A stretch of DNA of 64,000 bases, taken from assembly GCF_001894985.1 (NCBI RefSeq), contig NZ_BCXG01000005.1, positions 62,001-126,000 of the forward strand, read 5' to 3'. Below, in pieces: positions 18,833 through 28,964 of this stretch (positions within the stretch are counted from its first letter, which is position 1; each line of letters starts with the position of its first letter). The notes below the pieces were generated by a model that did no database searches, was not told where the DNA came from, and was given only the letters and a program-made list of their open reading frames with translations. The stretch comes from Rhodococcus tukisamuensis NBRC 100609 (GTDB lineage: Bacteria; Actinomycetota; Actinomycetes; Mycobacteriales; Mycobacteriaceae). Position numbers and translations under genes: made by a program.

Positions 18833-19585
18833 TCAGGCGTCGAGCTCGGCCAGGACCTCGTCGGACAGGTCGACGTTGGTGTAAACGTTCTGCACGTCGT
18901 CCGAGTCCTCGAGCGCGTCGACCAGCTTGAAGACCTTGCGCGCGCCGTCGGCGTCCACCGGGACCTCGACGGAGGCGCGGAAGTCCGGGTCGGCGGACTC
19001 GTAGTCGATGCCGGCCTCCACGAGCGCGGTGCGCACGGGGATGAGATCGGCTGCCTCGGAGACGATTTCGAAGGTGTCACCGAGGTCGTTGATCTCCTCG
19101 GCGCCGGCCTCGAGGACCACCTCGAGGATCTCGTCCTCGCTGCGGCCCGCCTTCTCGAGGATGACGACACCCTTGCGGCTGAACAGGTAGGACACCGAAC
19201 CCGGGTCCGCGAGGTTGCCGCCGTTGCGGGTCATCGCGGTGCGGACCTCGCCGGCCGCGCGGTTGCGGTTGTCGGTGAGGCACTCGACCAGCAGCGCCAC
19301 GCCGTTGGGGCCGTAGCCCTCGTACATGATCGTCTGCCAGTCGGCGCCGCCCGCCTCTTCACCGGCACCGCGCTTGCGCGCACGCTCGATGTTGTCGTTG
19401 GGGACGGAGCTCTTCTTCGCCTTCTGAATGGCGTCGTACAGGGTCGGGTTTCCCGCAGGATCGCCGCCACCCGTACGCGCCGCCACCTCGATGTTCTTGA
19501 CAAGCTTCGCGAAGGACTTACCGCGTTTGGCGTCGATCGCGGCCTTCTTGTGCTTGGTGGTGGCCCATTTGGAGTGGCCGCTCAT
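18833..19585 (-). CDS. yebC: YebC/PmpR family transcriptional/translational regulator
   Basis: A 250-residue protein with the invariant start [23 protein letters not shown] and the family core ([28 protein letters not shown] broken here for length; see residues about 45-80). YebC proteins bind DNA in some bacteria and, in others, aid ribosomes on proline-rich stretches. The start at 19585 is fixed by the family. It stands between pdxT upstream and ruvC downstream on the same strand, as at Rv2603c, and ends in its own terminator. Confidence 0.95.
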   Translation of the reverse strand: MSGHSKWATTKHKKAAIDAKRGKSFAKLVKNIEVAARTGGGDPAGNPTLYDAIQKAKKSSVPNDNIERARKRGAGEEAGGADWQTIMYEGYGPNGVALLVECLTDNRNRAAGEVRTAMTRNGGNLADPGSVSYLFSRKGVVILEKAGRSEDEILEVVLEAGAEEINDLGDTFEIVSEAADLIPVRTALVEAGIDYESADPDFRASVEVPVDADGARKVFKLVDALEDSDDVQNVYTNVDLSDEVLAELDA

Positions 19586-19666
19586 GCGTAGTTCCCTCTT
19601 CCCGTTCGTAGATGCGCACGCCGCAGCGGTGCACGCTGCAGCGGGGAGCACACAGTACCGCTGAGT

Positions 19667-20323
19667 TTACGCGCGCGTGGCCGCCACTCCCCGCACCATG
19701 TCGACAAAGAGCTGGTGGACCCGCCTGTCGCCGGTCACTTCCGGGTGGAATGACGTCGCCATGACGGCCCCCTGACGGACCGCCACGATGCGTCCGGCGG
19801 CGGGACCTTCGGGCACCGTGGCCAGCACCTCGACACCCTCCCCGACCCGTTCGACCCAGGGTGCGCGGATGAACACCGCGCGCATGGCGTCGCCGTCGAT
19901 GCCCGCGAAGTCGAGGTCCTCCTCGAAGGAGTCGACCTGACGCCCGAAGGCATTGCGCCGCACCGTGATGTCGAGCCCTGACAGGCAGTGCGCGTCGGGG
20001 CGGGTGTCGAGGACCTCGCTGGCCAGCAGGATCATGCCCGCGCAGGAACCGTAGGCCGGCATCCCGTCGCGCAGCCGGGCCCGCAACGGCTCGAGCAGGT
20101 CGAAGACGGTGAGCAGCCGGCTCATCGTGGTGGACTCGCCGCCGGGGATGACCAGGCCGTCGACCGCGTCGAGCTCGGCGTGCCGGCGCACCGTCACCGC
20201 GTGCGCGCCGGATGCCTCTAGCGCGGCGAGGTGTTCCCGGAAGTCGCCCTGCAGGGCGAGCACCCCGATGGTCGGTTGTGTTGTGCTGATGACTGATTCG
20301 CCTGTCGTTGACGTGATGGACAC
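19667..20323 (-). CDS. pdxT: pyridoxal 5'-phosphate synthase glutaminase subunit PdxT
   Basis: A class I glutamine amidotransferase that releases ammonia for PdxS to build PLP. Visible are [10 protein letters not shown], the GGES oxyanion site, the catalytic cysteine in YGSCAGMI and the His-Glu pair in [11 protein letters not shown] at 20323 gives 218 residues with GAGGA 5 bases before it; this is about 20 longer than the M. tuberculosis form, and no better start lies between. Its partner pdxS is separated by four genes. The 260 bases upstream hold no convincing gene. Confidence 0.93.
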   Translation of the reverse strand: MSITSTTGESVISTTQPTIGVLALQGDFREHLAALEASGAHAVTVRRHAELDAVDGLVIPGGESTTMSRLLTVFDLLEPLRARLRDGMPAYGSCAGMILLASEVLDTRPDAHCLSGLDITVRRNAFGRQVDSFEEDLDFAGIDGDAMRAVFIRAPWVERVGEGVEVLATVPEGPAAGRIVAVRQGAVMATSFHPEVTGDRRVHQLFVDMVRGVAATRA

Positions 20324-20584
20324 TGATTCCTCGATCTCGGGACTGCTGACGACGGTCACTGCTGGGGCACCCCCGCCGGCAGCAGGTGCCGAGTCGACAC
20401 CGGCGGGTCGGTGGGCACCGGGTTCACGGTGTCGAGTTCCAGAATTCGTCTCGTCTGCACGCAACGAGGATACGGATGCCCGCGGCGGCGCCGACGGGCG
20501 GAGGAGCGCCCGAGGCGACCTCCGACCGATACGAAATCGAGGTGACAACGGCGGGTGACCACCTCGTGAAGCGGTGTCGGATGA

Positions 20585-20944
20585 TCACGGGCCGCCCGAG
20601 AGCGAGTAGCCGATGTATCGATTGCCCCACTCCAGGAAGGCGCTTGTCGTGGCCTCACCGCGAACGTTCTGCCACTGGTAAATGCTGTGACTGGGCGGCA
20701 GGCAGCCCACTCGCTCGAGCGTCCAGTGCTCGCGGTGCGTTCGGCCGTAGCGTTGGTTCAGTTCCTCGCGACTGAAAACGTCATTGCCCAGGATGTACGT
20801 CCTGCCCAGTGACTCGATTCTTGCCGGCGGGGTGAACACGTTGACGCTGCGGTAGACAGACATCGTGTAGCCAAGGCCCACCAAGAAGATCGCGACCAGT
20901 GTCAAGGCTCCTGCGCGGAGCACTCGGCACGCGGGGAACGGCAT
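20585..20944 (-). CDS. hypothetical membrane-anchored protein
   Basis: A 119-residue protein with one N-terminal hydrophobic helix (about 11-31, LRAGALTLVAIFLVGLGYTM) and a soluble part with several Trp/Tyr residues and a single Cys, most likely outside the membrane. Not recognised. It sits between pdxT and tesB, two genes adjacent in M. tuberculosis, so it appears to be a lineage-specific insertion. Codon use is a little less GC-biased than the neighbours (for example the GGAATACCGG-free stretch near 20600-20700 keeps ordinary third positions), so coding status is probable but not certain. Confidence 0.55.
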   Translation of the reverse strand: MPFPACRVLRAGALTLVAIFLVGLGYTMSVYRSVNVFTPPARIESLGRTYILGNDVFSREELNQRYGRTHREHWTLERVGCLPPSHSIYQWQNVRGEATTSAFLEWGNRYIGYSLSGGP

Positions 20945-21191
20945 GGCTCACCGTACAACCCGGCAAGGAACCTCCCAGAGCAGCCTCTGCCCCGGTCGAC
21001 CAGCTGCCGAGGAAGCCTGAAAAGCTGCCGGCACTGCCACTGCTCACTCGCGACGATTGCGGCGTTGGAGTTGGCACGCGCCGATCCCGCGTGCCTGACT
21101 CGAATCGCCCGACGGGGCCACCAGCGGTTCCCTGGCGTGTACTCGATGCAAGCGCGGGCACCAGGACCGGCCACCTGATCGGGGAGAACTG

Positions 21192-22013
21192 TCAGTCCTC
21201 GCGGACCAACCTGGTCAGCCCCTCCTGGACCACCGCGGCCACGAGGTGACCCGCCCGGTCGAAGATCCGACCCTGCGTCAGGGCCCGGCCGAACCCCGCG
21301 GACGGTGAGGACTGGTCGTAGAGCAGCCACTCGTCGGCCCGGAACGGGCGCATGAACCACAGCGCGTGGTCGAGTGAGGCCTGCTGCACCTGAGCGTCGG
21401 GATGCGGCACCTGCGCCGAGCCGAGCAGCGTCATGTCGCTCATGTACGCCAGTGTGCACACGTGGAAGACCGGATCGTCGGGCAGGCGGCGGCGGTAGCG
21501 GAACCACACCTGCTGCTGCGCCGGCACCCCCGTGCGCCGAGTCACCTTGTCCTCCGGGACGAATCGCAGGTCCCAGTTGGCCCATTCGCGGAACTCCCAG
21601 GACAGTTCGTCGCTCGCGATGTCGGCGGTGTCCGGCAGGTCCTCCGGGTCCGGCACCGGCGGCATCTGGTCCTCGTGTTCGATGCCCACGTCCCCGACGT
21701 GGAACGAGGCCGACATGGTGAAGATCGCCTGCCCGTCCTGTACCCCGGTGACCCGGCGGGTGCAGAAGGACCGGCCGTCGCGGATCCGGTCGACCAGGAA
21801 AACGGTGGGGATCGTCGGGTTTCCCGGACGCAGGAAGTACCCGTGCAGCGAGTGCACCCGGTACCGCTCGTCCACCGTCCGCACCGCCGAGACCAGCGCC
21901 TGGCCGGCCACCTGGCCGCCGAAGGTCCGGGTCAGGATGGTGTCCGCGACGATGCCCCGGAAGATGTCCTTCTCCAGCCGTTCGAGTTCGAGGATCTCTT
22001 CGATGGACGACAT
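21192..22013 (-). CDS. tesB: acyl-CoA thioesterase II (TesB)
   Basis: A 273-residue double-hotdog thioesterase that releases free fatty acid and CoA from acyl-CoA. The N-terminal hotdog has TFGGQVAGQALVSA; the C-terminal one holds the catalytic set Asp in SLDHALWF, Ser/Thr in DQSSPSAG and Gln in VVQEGL. ATG at 22013 (MSSIEEIL) is the family start; the 14 in-frame codons before it are not conserved. It corresponds to Rv2605c beside pdxT and pdxS. Confidence 0.93.
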   Translation of the reverse strand: MSSIEEILELERLEKDIFRGIVADTILTRTFGGQVAGQALVSAVRTVDERYRVHSLHGYFLRPGNPTIPTVFLVDRIRDGRSFCTRRVTGVQDGQAIFTMSASFHVGDVGIEHEDQMPPVPDPEDLPDTADIASDELSWEFREWANWDLRFVPEDKVTRRTGVPAQQQVWFRYRRRLPDDPVFHVCTLAYMSDMTLLGSAQVPHPDAQVQQASLDHALWFMRPFRADEWLLYDQSSPSAGFGRALTQGRIFDRAGHLVAAVVQEGLTRLVRED

Positions 22014-22068
22014 GGCGCTCCCTCTCTCGGCAACCCGACTTGGTAAGGCTAGCAACAGCTCTGCCCCG

Positions 22069-23081
<1,013 letters not shown>

Positions 23082-23085
<4 letters not shown>

Positions 23086-23480
23086 GCCGGTCCCCCGACC
23101 GCCGTTCCGTCGGAGCGGGCTCGGATCTCGTCGTTCGGACGGTGATGCGCGGGCACCCCGGGGCCGGCGTGCTCGGCGTTGAACACCGCGTCGGTGACGA
23201 GTTGTCGGACGTGGTCGTTGCCCAGCCGGTAGAAGACCTGCGTGCCCTCGCGCCGGGTTCGCACCAGACGTGCCATCCGGAGCTTCCCCAGGTGCTGCGA
23301 GACCGAGGGTGCGGGCTTGGCGACGTGCTCGGCGAGCTCGTTCACCGACAACTCACGGTCGACCAGGGCCCACAGCACCTGCACGCGGGTCGGATCCGCC
23401 AGCATCCGGAAGACGTCGACGACCAGGCCCGCCTGATCGTCCGGCAGACGCCCGCGGCAAACGCCACTGTCTGCATTCAT
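23082..23480 (-). CDS. ArsR/SmtB family metal-responsive repressor
   Basis: A 132-residue winged-helix repressor: DPTRVQVLWALVDRELSVNELA, recognition helix KPAPSVSQHLGKLRMARLV and wing TRREGTQVFYRL. The C-terminal helix NDHVRQLVTDAVFNAEH resembles the alpha-5 metal site of CzrA/SmtB, but two of the four usual ligands (Asp and first late His) read as Asn, leaving two His. Metal release would lift repression of the coupled CDF gene. The pair is inserted between pdxS and tesB, which are adjacent in M. tuberculosis. Confidence 0.9.
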
Positions 23481-23599
23481 ACGTAGACAATAGTGCAGCC
23501 TGCCCCGGACGCGACAGCGCCGGAAACGACGCAGGCGCCACCGCCGAAGCGGTGGCGCCTGTGCGCTCGGTACGTCTACGTCACGTCGCTACGTCTGGG

Positions 23600-24502
23600 T
23601 CACCAGCCGCGCTCGGCCAGACGGTGGCCCACCGGCAGGTCGTCGACGTTGATGCCGACCATGGCCTCGCCGAGTCCACGGGAGATCTTGGCGAGCACGT
23701 CGGCGTCGTCGAAGAAGGTCGTCGCCTTGACGATGGCGGCGGCCCGCTCGGCCGGGTTGCCGGACTTGAAGATGCCCGAACCGACGAAGACGCCCTCGGC
23801 ACCGAGCTGCATCATCATCGCGGCGTCGGCGGGGGTGGCGATGCCACCGGCGGTGAACATGGTGACCGGGAGCTTGCCCTCCTTGGCGACCTCGACCACG
23901 AGCTCGTACGGCGCCTGCAGCTCCTTGGCGGCGACGTAGAGCTCGTCGTCGCTCAGCGAGCTGAGACGGCGGATCTCGCCGAGGATGGTGCGCATGTGGG
24001 TGGTCGCGTTGGAGACGTCACCGGTGCCCGCCTCGCCCTTCGAGCGAATCATCGCCGCGCCCTCGGTGATTCGACGCAGCGCCTCACCCAGGTTGGTGGC
24101 GCCACACACGAACGGCGCGGTGAACTTCCACTTGTCGATGTGGTTGGCGTAGTCGGCCGGGGTCAGCACCTCGGACTCGTCGATGTAGTCGACGCCGAGG
24201 GACTGCAGGATCTGAGCCTCGACGAAGTGTCCGATGCGGGCCTTGGCCATCACCGGGATCGAGACGGCGGCGATGATGCCGTCGATCATGTCGGGGTCAC
24301 TCATCCGGGACACGCCACCCTGCGCGCGGATGTCGGCGGGGACGCGCTCGAGCGCCATGACCGCGACGGCGCCGGCGTCCTCGGCGATCTTCGCCTGGTC
24401 GGGGGTGACGACGTCCATGATGACCCCGCCCTTGAGCATCTCGGCCATGCCCCGCTTGACGCGGGCCGTGCCGGTGGTCGGGGCGGTTTCTGCGGTGCTC
24501 AC
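23600..24502 (-). CDS. pdxS: pyridoxal 5'-phosphate synthase lyase subunit PdxS
   Basis: A 300-residue TIM-barrel enzyme that condenses ribose 5-phosphate, glyceraldehyde 3-phosphate and PdxT-supplied ammonia to PLP. Signature parts are [24 protein letters not shown], the lysine in MAKARIGHF and [13 protein letters not shown] at 24502 is preferred since GGAG lies 7 bases upstream; ATG 24514 is an alternative. Separated from pdxT by tesB, the CDF pair and a hypothetical gene. Confidence 0.96.
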   Translation of the reverse strand: MSTAETAPTTGTARVKRGMAEMLKGGVIMDVVTPDQAKIAEDAGAVAVMALERVPADIRAQGGVSRMSDPDMIDGIIAAVSIPVMAKARIGHFVEAQILQSLGVDYIDESEVLTPADYANHIDKWKFTAPFVCGATNLGEALRRITEGAAMIRSKGEAGTGDVSNATTHMRTILGEIRRLSSLSDDELYVAAKELQAPYELVVEVAKEGKLPVTMFTAGGIATPADAAMMMQLGAEGVFVGSGIFKSGNPAERAAAIVKATTFFDDADVLAKISRGLGEAMVGINVDDLPVGHRLAERGW

Positions 24503-24595
24503 GGCAAACTCCATCGGTAGTGACCTGTGTGGGAACACTCGCGCCACGATCCGCCGGGCCTGTGACCCAGCGGGACCGTGCCCGGGCGTGCCCCA

Positions 24596-24601
24596 ATTCT
24601 A
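24596..24601 (-). promoter_or_regulatory. possible -10 element for pdxS
   Basis: TAGAAT on the minus strand, about 95 bases before the pdxS start codon and inside the gap after the Nudix gene. No good -35 is seen. Confidence 0.3.
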
Positions 24602-24631
24602 GGACGACGCGCCTGTCAGCCGGTCGGCCGG

Positions 24632-25690
24632 TCAGCGAATCGAACGGACCTCGGGCTCGACAGCCCGCCCGACCACCACTCTGGCCTCGCCGAGCAGGTC
24701 CGGCAGCTCCTCCGGGTAGACCACCTCGCCGGACGCCGCGATCGCCCGCATCTCCGCGGCCGTGCACCACCGATGACCGGTGATGGCGCGCCGCTCGAGC
24801 TCGGTGAAACCGTTGCGCTGCGGCGTGAACGAGGCGGTCTGCAGCGCGAAGAACAATTCCTCCGACCGGATCAACTCGCCGTCGTACGGGAACACCGCGA
24901 CCCGGCGCCACATCGGCCCGCGCAGCGCCGCCTGGTCCACGGCGAGACCGGTCTCCTCGGAGATCTCCCGGACGGCGGTCTCGCGCAGGCTTTCCCCCGC
25001 CTCGACGCCCCCGCCGATGGTGAACCAGAAGTGCACGTCCGGCGACTGCGGGTCGTGACCGCGCAGCAGCAGCGCCCGGCCCTTCTCGTCGAGCACCACG
25101 ATCCGGGCGGAGGTACGCATCTCGTCGACGCTCAGCCCGCCCGTCGCGGCGGCCGTGGTGCGTTCGGCGATCTCGAAGTAGCTCGGCAGCGGCGCGGTGC
25201 CGCCCAGGTGCAGCCAGCGCACCGGTCGGCGGGTCCGCAGCGCCAGGGTGTCGCGGACGGCGTCGTTGTGGAAACGGCGCGCGATCAGCACCCGTGCCTC
25301 CGCGTCGGCCAGCTCCGCCACCAGTTGGGGCGGCAGCGCCTCGGTGGGCACCGCGCCCAGCGCCGCGGACAACGCGTTCTCCGCGGTCTCGCGGTGTCCG
25401 CGGTCGGCCTGCTCGGCCTTCACCGCCAGGGCCGCCAGGGTCCGCCCGTCGGACGCCCCCGGCACCGGACCACCGAACGAGTACCCGGTGGGTACGAGCG
25501 CCGCGGCCACCGCGCGTGCGACCACGGACCGCCGGGCCAGCGCGGAGTCCAGCGCCTGCCAGGACAGGTCCGAGCGCACGTGCAGCCGGTCGAGGCGGTT
25601 CGCCGTGGCGTACGCCCACACTCCGACGGCGACGACCACGGCGGCGATCAGCGCGAGGACCAGGATGGTGGTCGCGGAGAAGGTCATCAT
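24632..25690 (-). CDS. membrane-anchored Nudix hydrolase
   Basis: A 352-residue protein with one N-terminal helix (about 5-27), a helical middle region (about 35-150) that resembles LemA-type membrane proteins, and a Nudix domain (about 195-340). The Nudix box GGGVEAGESLRETAVREISEETG is complete, so pyrophosphohydrolase activity is expected; substrate unknown. It matches the Rv2609c position, last in the thrS-HIT-pgsA1-patA-pimA operon, and its ATG overlaps the pimA stop by 4 bases, so a link to phosphatidylinositol mannoside synthesis is inferred from context. Confidence 0.85.
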   Translation of the reverse strand: MMTFSATTILVLALIAAVVVAVGVWAYATANRLDRLHVRSDLSWQALDSALARRSVVARAVAAALVPTGYSFGGPVPGASDGRTLAALAVKAEQADRGHRETAENALSAALGAVPTEALPPQLVAELADAEARVLIARRFHNDAVRDTLALRTRRPVRWLHLGGTAPLPSYFEIAERTTAAATGGLSVDEMRTSARIVVLDEKGRALLLRGHDPQSPDVHFWFTIGGGVEAGESLRETAVREISEETGLAVDQAALRGPMWRRVAVFPYDGELIRSEELFFALQTASFTPQRNGFTELERRAITGHRWCTAAEMRAIAASGEVVYPEELPDLLGEARVVVGRAVEPEVRSIR

Positions 25691-26814
25691 CGGGTCTCCA
25701 CCCGCACACCCTGCGCCCCGACGGTCACGGTCTCGTAGACCCGCAGGATCTGTTCCGCGACGACCGGCCAGTCGTACTCGGCGACCACCTCGGTGCCGGC
25801 CGTGACGAGGGCGCGGCGGCGGTCCGGGTCGCTGAGCACGGTGTCGAGCGCATCGGCCAGCGCGGCCGCGTCGCCGATCGGCACCAGCAGGCCCGCGGCA
25901 CCGTCACGGAGCACGCGACGGAACGCGTCGAGTTCGCTGGCCACCACCGCGGTGCCCGCGGCCAGCGCCTCGACCAGCACGATGCCGAAGCTCTCCCCGC
26001 CCAGGTTCGGCGCGCAGTACACGTCGGCGCTGCGCATCGCGGACGCCTTCTCGGCGTCGGTGACCTGACCGAGCAGGCGCAGATGCTTCGCGTAGCGACC
26101 GGCCTCCTTCCGGAGCCGGTCCTCGTCGCCGCGCCCGACCACCAGTACCTCGAGGTCGGGGTGCCGCTCGGCCAGCGTCGGCAACGCCCCGATCAGGGTG
26201 TCCATGCCCTTTCGCGGCTCGTCGTAGCGGCCGAGGAACAGCACGGTGCCGCCGGCGCGCGGGTACCCGTCGATGGGCCGGGCGTTCGCGAACGCGGGCA
26301 CGTCGACGCCGTTGGGAATCTCCACCGCGTCCGACCCGAGGGACTCCACCTGCCAGCGCCGCGCCAGTTCGGAGACCGCAATCCGGCCGGAGATCTTCTC
26401 CAGGTACGGCTGCAGGACACCCTGAAAGGTGCTGAGCACCAACGACTTCGTGGTGGAGGTGTGAAAGGTCGCGACGATCGGCCCCTGCGCGATCTTCATC
26501 GCCAGCATCGACAGGCTCGGGGCGTTGGGCTCGTGGATGTGCAGCACGTCGAAGTCGTTCTCGCTGATCCAGCGACGCACCCGGCCGTACGCGACCGGTC
26601 CGAAGCTCAGCCGTGCCACCGACCCGTTGTACGGGATCGCGACCGCGCGACCGGCCGAGACCACGAAGTCCGGCAGCTCGGTGCTCTCCGCGGCCGGCGC
26701 GAGCACGCTCACCTTGTGACCGCGCTCGATCAGCACCTGCGCGAGCTCGACGACGTGCGCCTGCACTCCGCCCGGCACGTCGAACGAGTACGGGCAGACC
26801 ATGCCGATCTTCAT
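25687..26814 (-). CDS. pimA: phosphatidylinositol alpha-mannosyltransferase PimA
   Basis: A 375-residue GT4-family GT-B enzyme that transfers the first mannose from GDP-mannose to phosphatidylinositol on the inner face of the plasma membrane. Seen are PGGVQAHV at the N-terminal Rossmann domain, HIHEPNAPS, the interdomain GRYDEPRKGMDTL and the EX7E nucleotide-sugar motif in GGESFGIVLVEAL. Length agrees with mycobacterial PimA. It follows the acyltransferase gene end to end. Confidence 0.94.
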   Translation of the reverse strand: MKIGMVCPYSFDVPGGVQAHVVELAQVLIERGHKVSVLAPAAESTELPDFVVSAGRAVAIPYNGSVARLSFGPVAYGRVRRWISENDFDVLHIHEPNAPSLSMLAMKIAQGPIVATFHTSTTKSLVLSTFQGVLQPYLEKISGRIAVSELARRWQVESLGSDAVEIPNGVDVPAFANARPIDGYPRAGGTVLFLGRYDEPRKGMDTLIGALPTLAERHPDLEVLVVGRGDEDRLRKEAGRYAKHLRLLGQVTDAEKASAMRSADVYCAPNLGGESFGIVLVEALAAGTAVVASELDAFRRVLRDGAAGLLVPIGDAAALADALDTVLSDPDRRRALVTAGTEVVAEYDWPVVAEQILRVYETVTVGAQGVRVETR

Positions 26815-27717
26815 CTAGGACTCCATCCGCGCCACGCGGGCCGCCGACAGGTCGGCGCGCCACAACGGCTGCAGCATGTGCCAGTCCTCGGGATGCGCGG
26901 CGATGTTCGCCGCGAACCGGTCGGCCAGCGCCTGCGTGGACGCCGCCAGGCCGGCCGAGGTGTCGATCGGCGGGTCGATCTGGAAACCCCAGGCGTCGCC
27001 GACGAAGTAGCAGTGCACCGGCAGCAGTACCGCGCCGGTCTCGATCGCCAGCTTCGCCGGGCCCGCCGGCATCCGCGTCGGCTCACCGAAGAAGGTCACG
27101 GGCACACCGCGGCTGGCGAGGTCTCGCTCTCCGAGCAGGCACACCACCTTGTTCTCTCGCAGCCGGGCGGCCAACTGCCCGAACGGCGGGGTCTCGCCGC
27201 CGCTGAGCGGGAAGATCTCGAATCCGAGGCCCTCGCGGAAATCGACGAACCGCTGGTAGAGCGACTCCGGCCGGAGCCGTTCGGCGACCGTGGACAGCCC
27301 GCCGCAGTGCTGCACGCACCAGACCCCGGCCATGTCCCAGTTTCCGCTGTGCGGCAACGCCACCACCGCGCCCTTGCCCGCGGCCAATGCCGCGTCCAGG
27401 TGCTCCTGGCCGTGCACCTGGGAATCGAGGCGACGCCCCAGTTCCGCCTGGTCCATCGACGGCAGCCGGAAGGCCTCCCGCCAGTACCGCGCGTAGGACC
27501 GCAGCGACGCGCGGATCAACTCGTCGGGCACCTGCGCCGGCGGCACACCGAGCACCCGGGCGAGGTTGCGGCGCAACTGGTCCGGGCCTCCACCCCGCCG
27601 GGCGGCAAGGTCCGCGCCGAGGTCGAACAGGCCTGTCGCGACCCGCTCGGGCAGGGCACGCACGAGCCGCCAGCCGGCCGCATATCCCAGATCGGTCGCC
27701 CGTTCGCTCCACGTCAC
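26815..27717 (-). CDS. patA: phosphatidylinositol mannoside acyltransferase (PatA-like)
   Basis: A 300-residue LpxL/HtrB-fold acyltransferase with the HX4D catalytic motif in LPHSGNWDMAG and a substrate-binding GERDLASRG. In mycobacteria the equivalent (Rv2611c) acylates the mannose of PIM. GTG at 27717 overlaps the pgsA1 stop as GTGA and begins at the conserved TWSERATDLGYAAGWR. The stop lies directly against the pimA start. Confidence 0.92.
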   Translation of the reverse strand: MTWSERATDLGYAAGWRLVRALPERVATGLFDLGADLAARRGGGPDQLRRNLARVLGVPPAQVPDELIRASLRSYARYWREAFRLPSMDQAELGRRLDSQVHGQEHLDAALAAGKGAVVALPHSGNWDMAGVWCVQHCGGLSTVAERLRPESLYQRFVDFREGLGFEIFPLSGGETPPFGQLAARLRENKVVCLLGERDLASRGVPVTFFGEPTRMPAGPAKLAIETGAVLLPVHCYFVGDAWGFQIDPPIDTSAGLAASTQALADRFAANIAAHPEDWHMLQPLWRADLSAARVARMES

Positions 27718-28397
27718 CGCTGTGTCTCTCCACCCTCCACGCCCTGCGGCGTCTCCTTGACCGGCAACAACTCTCGCGCGCCCGCCGAGTTCCGGACCGC
27801 GAGCACACGCTGGAACACCGTCACGATGCTGGCCGCGGCGAGCAGCCACATGGCGACGTACACCGCCCACTCCAGCCAGCCGATGCCGAAGTGACCGGCG
27901 ATGCCGGTCAGGCCCGCGCCGGTCAGCACGATGACCAGCCGGTCCGGGCGCTCGATCAGCCCGCCGTCGGCGGAGAGCCCGCTGGCCTCCGCCCGCGCCT
28001 TGGCGTACGAGATGACCTGCGAGGTGACCAGGCAGATCAGGGTCGCCACCAGCAGCGACTTGCTGTTCTCGTGGTACACCGCCCACCAGGCCAGGCCGGC
28101 GAAGATCGCGCCGTCGGCGATGCGGTCGCAGGTGGCGTCGAGCACGGCCCCGTAGCGGGTGCCACCGCCACGGGCCCGGGCCATCGCGCCGTCGAGCAGG
28201 TCGAACATGACGAAGAACCAGATGAGGATCGTGCCCCAGAACAGGTGCCCCGACGGGAACAGCGTCAACGCGCCGGCCACGGTCGCGACCGTGCCGAAGA
28301 CGGTCACGACATCGGGCGTGAGACCGGTCCCGATCAACGCCCGCCCGAGCGGCGCCGTCACCTTCGACACCGACGCGCGCCCGAGGATGCTGAGCAC
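27714..28397 (-). CDS. pgsA1: phosphatidylinositol phosphate synthase (CDP-alcohol phosphatidyltransferase)
   Basis: A 227-residue membrane enzyme with about six hydrophobic segments. The CDP-alcohol motif D-x2-DG-x2-AR-x8-G-x3-D-x3-D is complete in DLLDGAMARA...YGAVLDATCDR. It condenses CDP-diacylglycerol with inositol 1-phosphate, giving the lipid that PimA then mannosylates. The start abuts the HIT gene stop with no gap. Confidence 0.93.
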   Translation of the reverse strand: MLSILGRASVSKVTAPLGRALIGTGLTPDVVTVFGTVATVAGALTLFPSGHLFWGTILIWFFVMFDLLDGAMARARGGGTRYGAVLDATCDRIADGAIFAGLAWWAVYHENSKSLLVATLICLVTSQVISYAKARAEASGLSADGGLIERPDRLVIVLTGAGLTGIAGHFGIGWLEWAVYVAMWLLAAASIVTVFQRVLAVRNSAGARELLPVKETPQGVEGGETQR

Positions 28398-28964
28398 CTA
28401 CCGGCCCCCGTCGTTCCAGGCTGCGGACAGCAGCGCCCGCGTCTCACGCAGCAACTGCGGCATCACCTTGGCACCGCCGACGACGGTGATGAAGTTCGCG
28501 TCCCCGCCCCACCGCGGCACGATGTGCTGGTGCAGGTGCTCGGAGAGCGAACCACCCGCCGCCGCACCGAGATTGAGGCCCACGTTGAAACCGTCGGGCC
28601 GGGAGACCTTCTTGATGACGCGGATCGCCTGCTGGGTGAAGGCCATCAGCTCCGTTGACTCGCCCTCGGTGAGGTCCTCGAGCGCAGCCACCCGGCGGTA
28701 CGGGACCACCATCATGTGACCGGGGTTGTACGGGTACAGGTTCAGCACCGCGTACACGTGCTCGCCGCGCGCGACGATCAGCCCCTCCTCGTCGCTCATC
28801 TTCGGGATGAACGTGAACGGACCCTCGTCGGGCGTCGAGGTCTTGGGCGCCTCCGCGATGTACGACATCCGGTGCGGGGACCAAAGACGCTGCAGCCGGT
28901 CCGGATCGCCCGGCCCGGTGTCGGTCAGCGAGGTCTCCGGCGGCACTGCCGAGTCGTCGCTCAC
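28398..28964 (-). CDS. HIT domain protein, AP4A phosphorylase type
   Basis: A 188-residue HIT-superfamily protein with the triad [10 protein letters not shown] (about 138-147) and the upstream [16 protein letters not shown] segment. The equivalent M. tuberculosis protein Rv2613c acts as a diadenosine tetraphosphate phosphorylase, so breakdown of AP4A is the likely role. Placement right after thrS is notable since synthetases make AP4A. ATG overlaps the thrS stop by 4 bases. Confidence 0.9.
   Translation of the reverse strand: MSDDSAVPPETSLTDTGPGDPDRLQRLWSPHRMSYIAEAPKTSTPDEGPFTFIPKMSDEEGLIVARGEHVYAVLNLYPYNPGHMMVVPYRRVAALEDLTEGESTELMAFTQQAIRVIKKVSRPDGFNVGLNLGAAAGGSLSEHLHQHIVPRWGGDANFITVVGGAKVMPQLLRETRALLSAAWNDGGR

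Noticed and set aside
20356-20457. Short minus-strand frame ahead of pdxT ([11 protein letters not shown]...) as a leader peptide
   Set aside because: No attenuator structure, no ribosome site and no biased residue run; kept only as possible noise.
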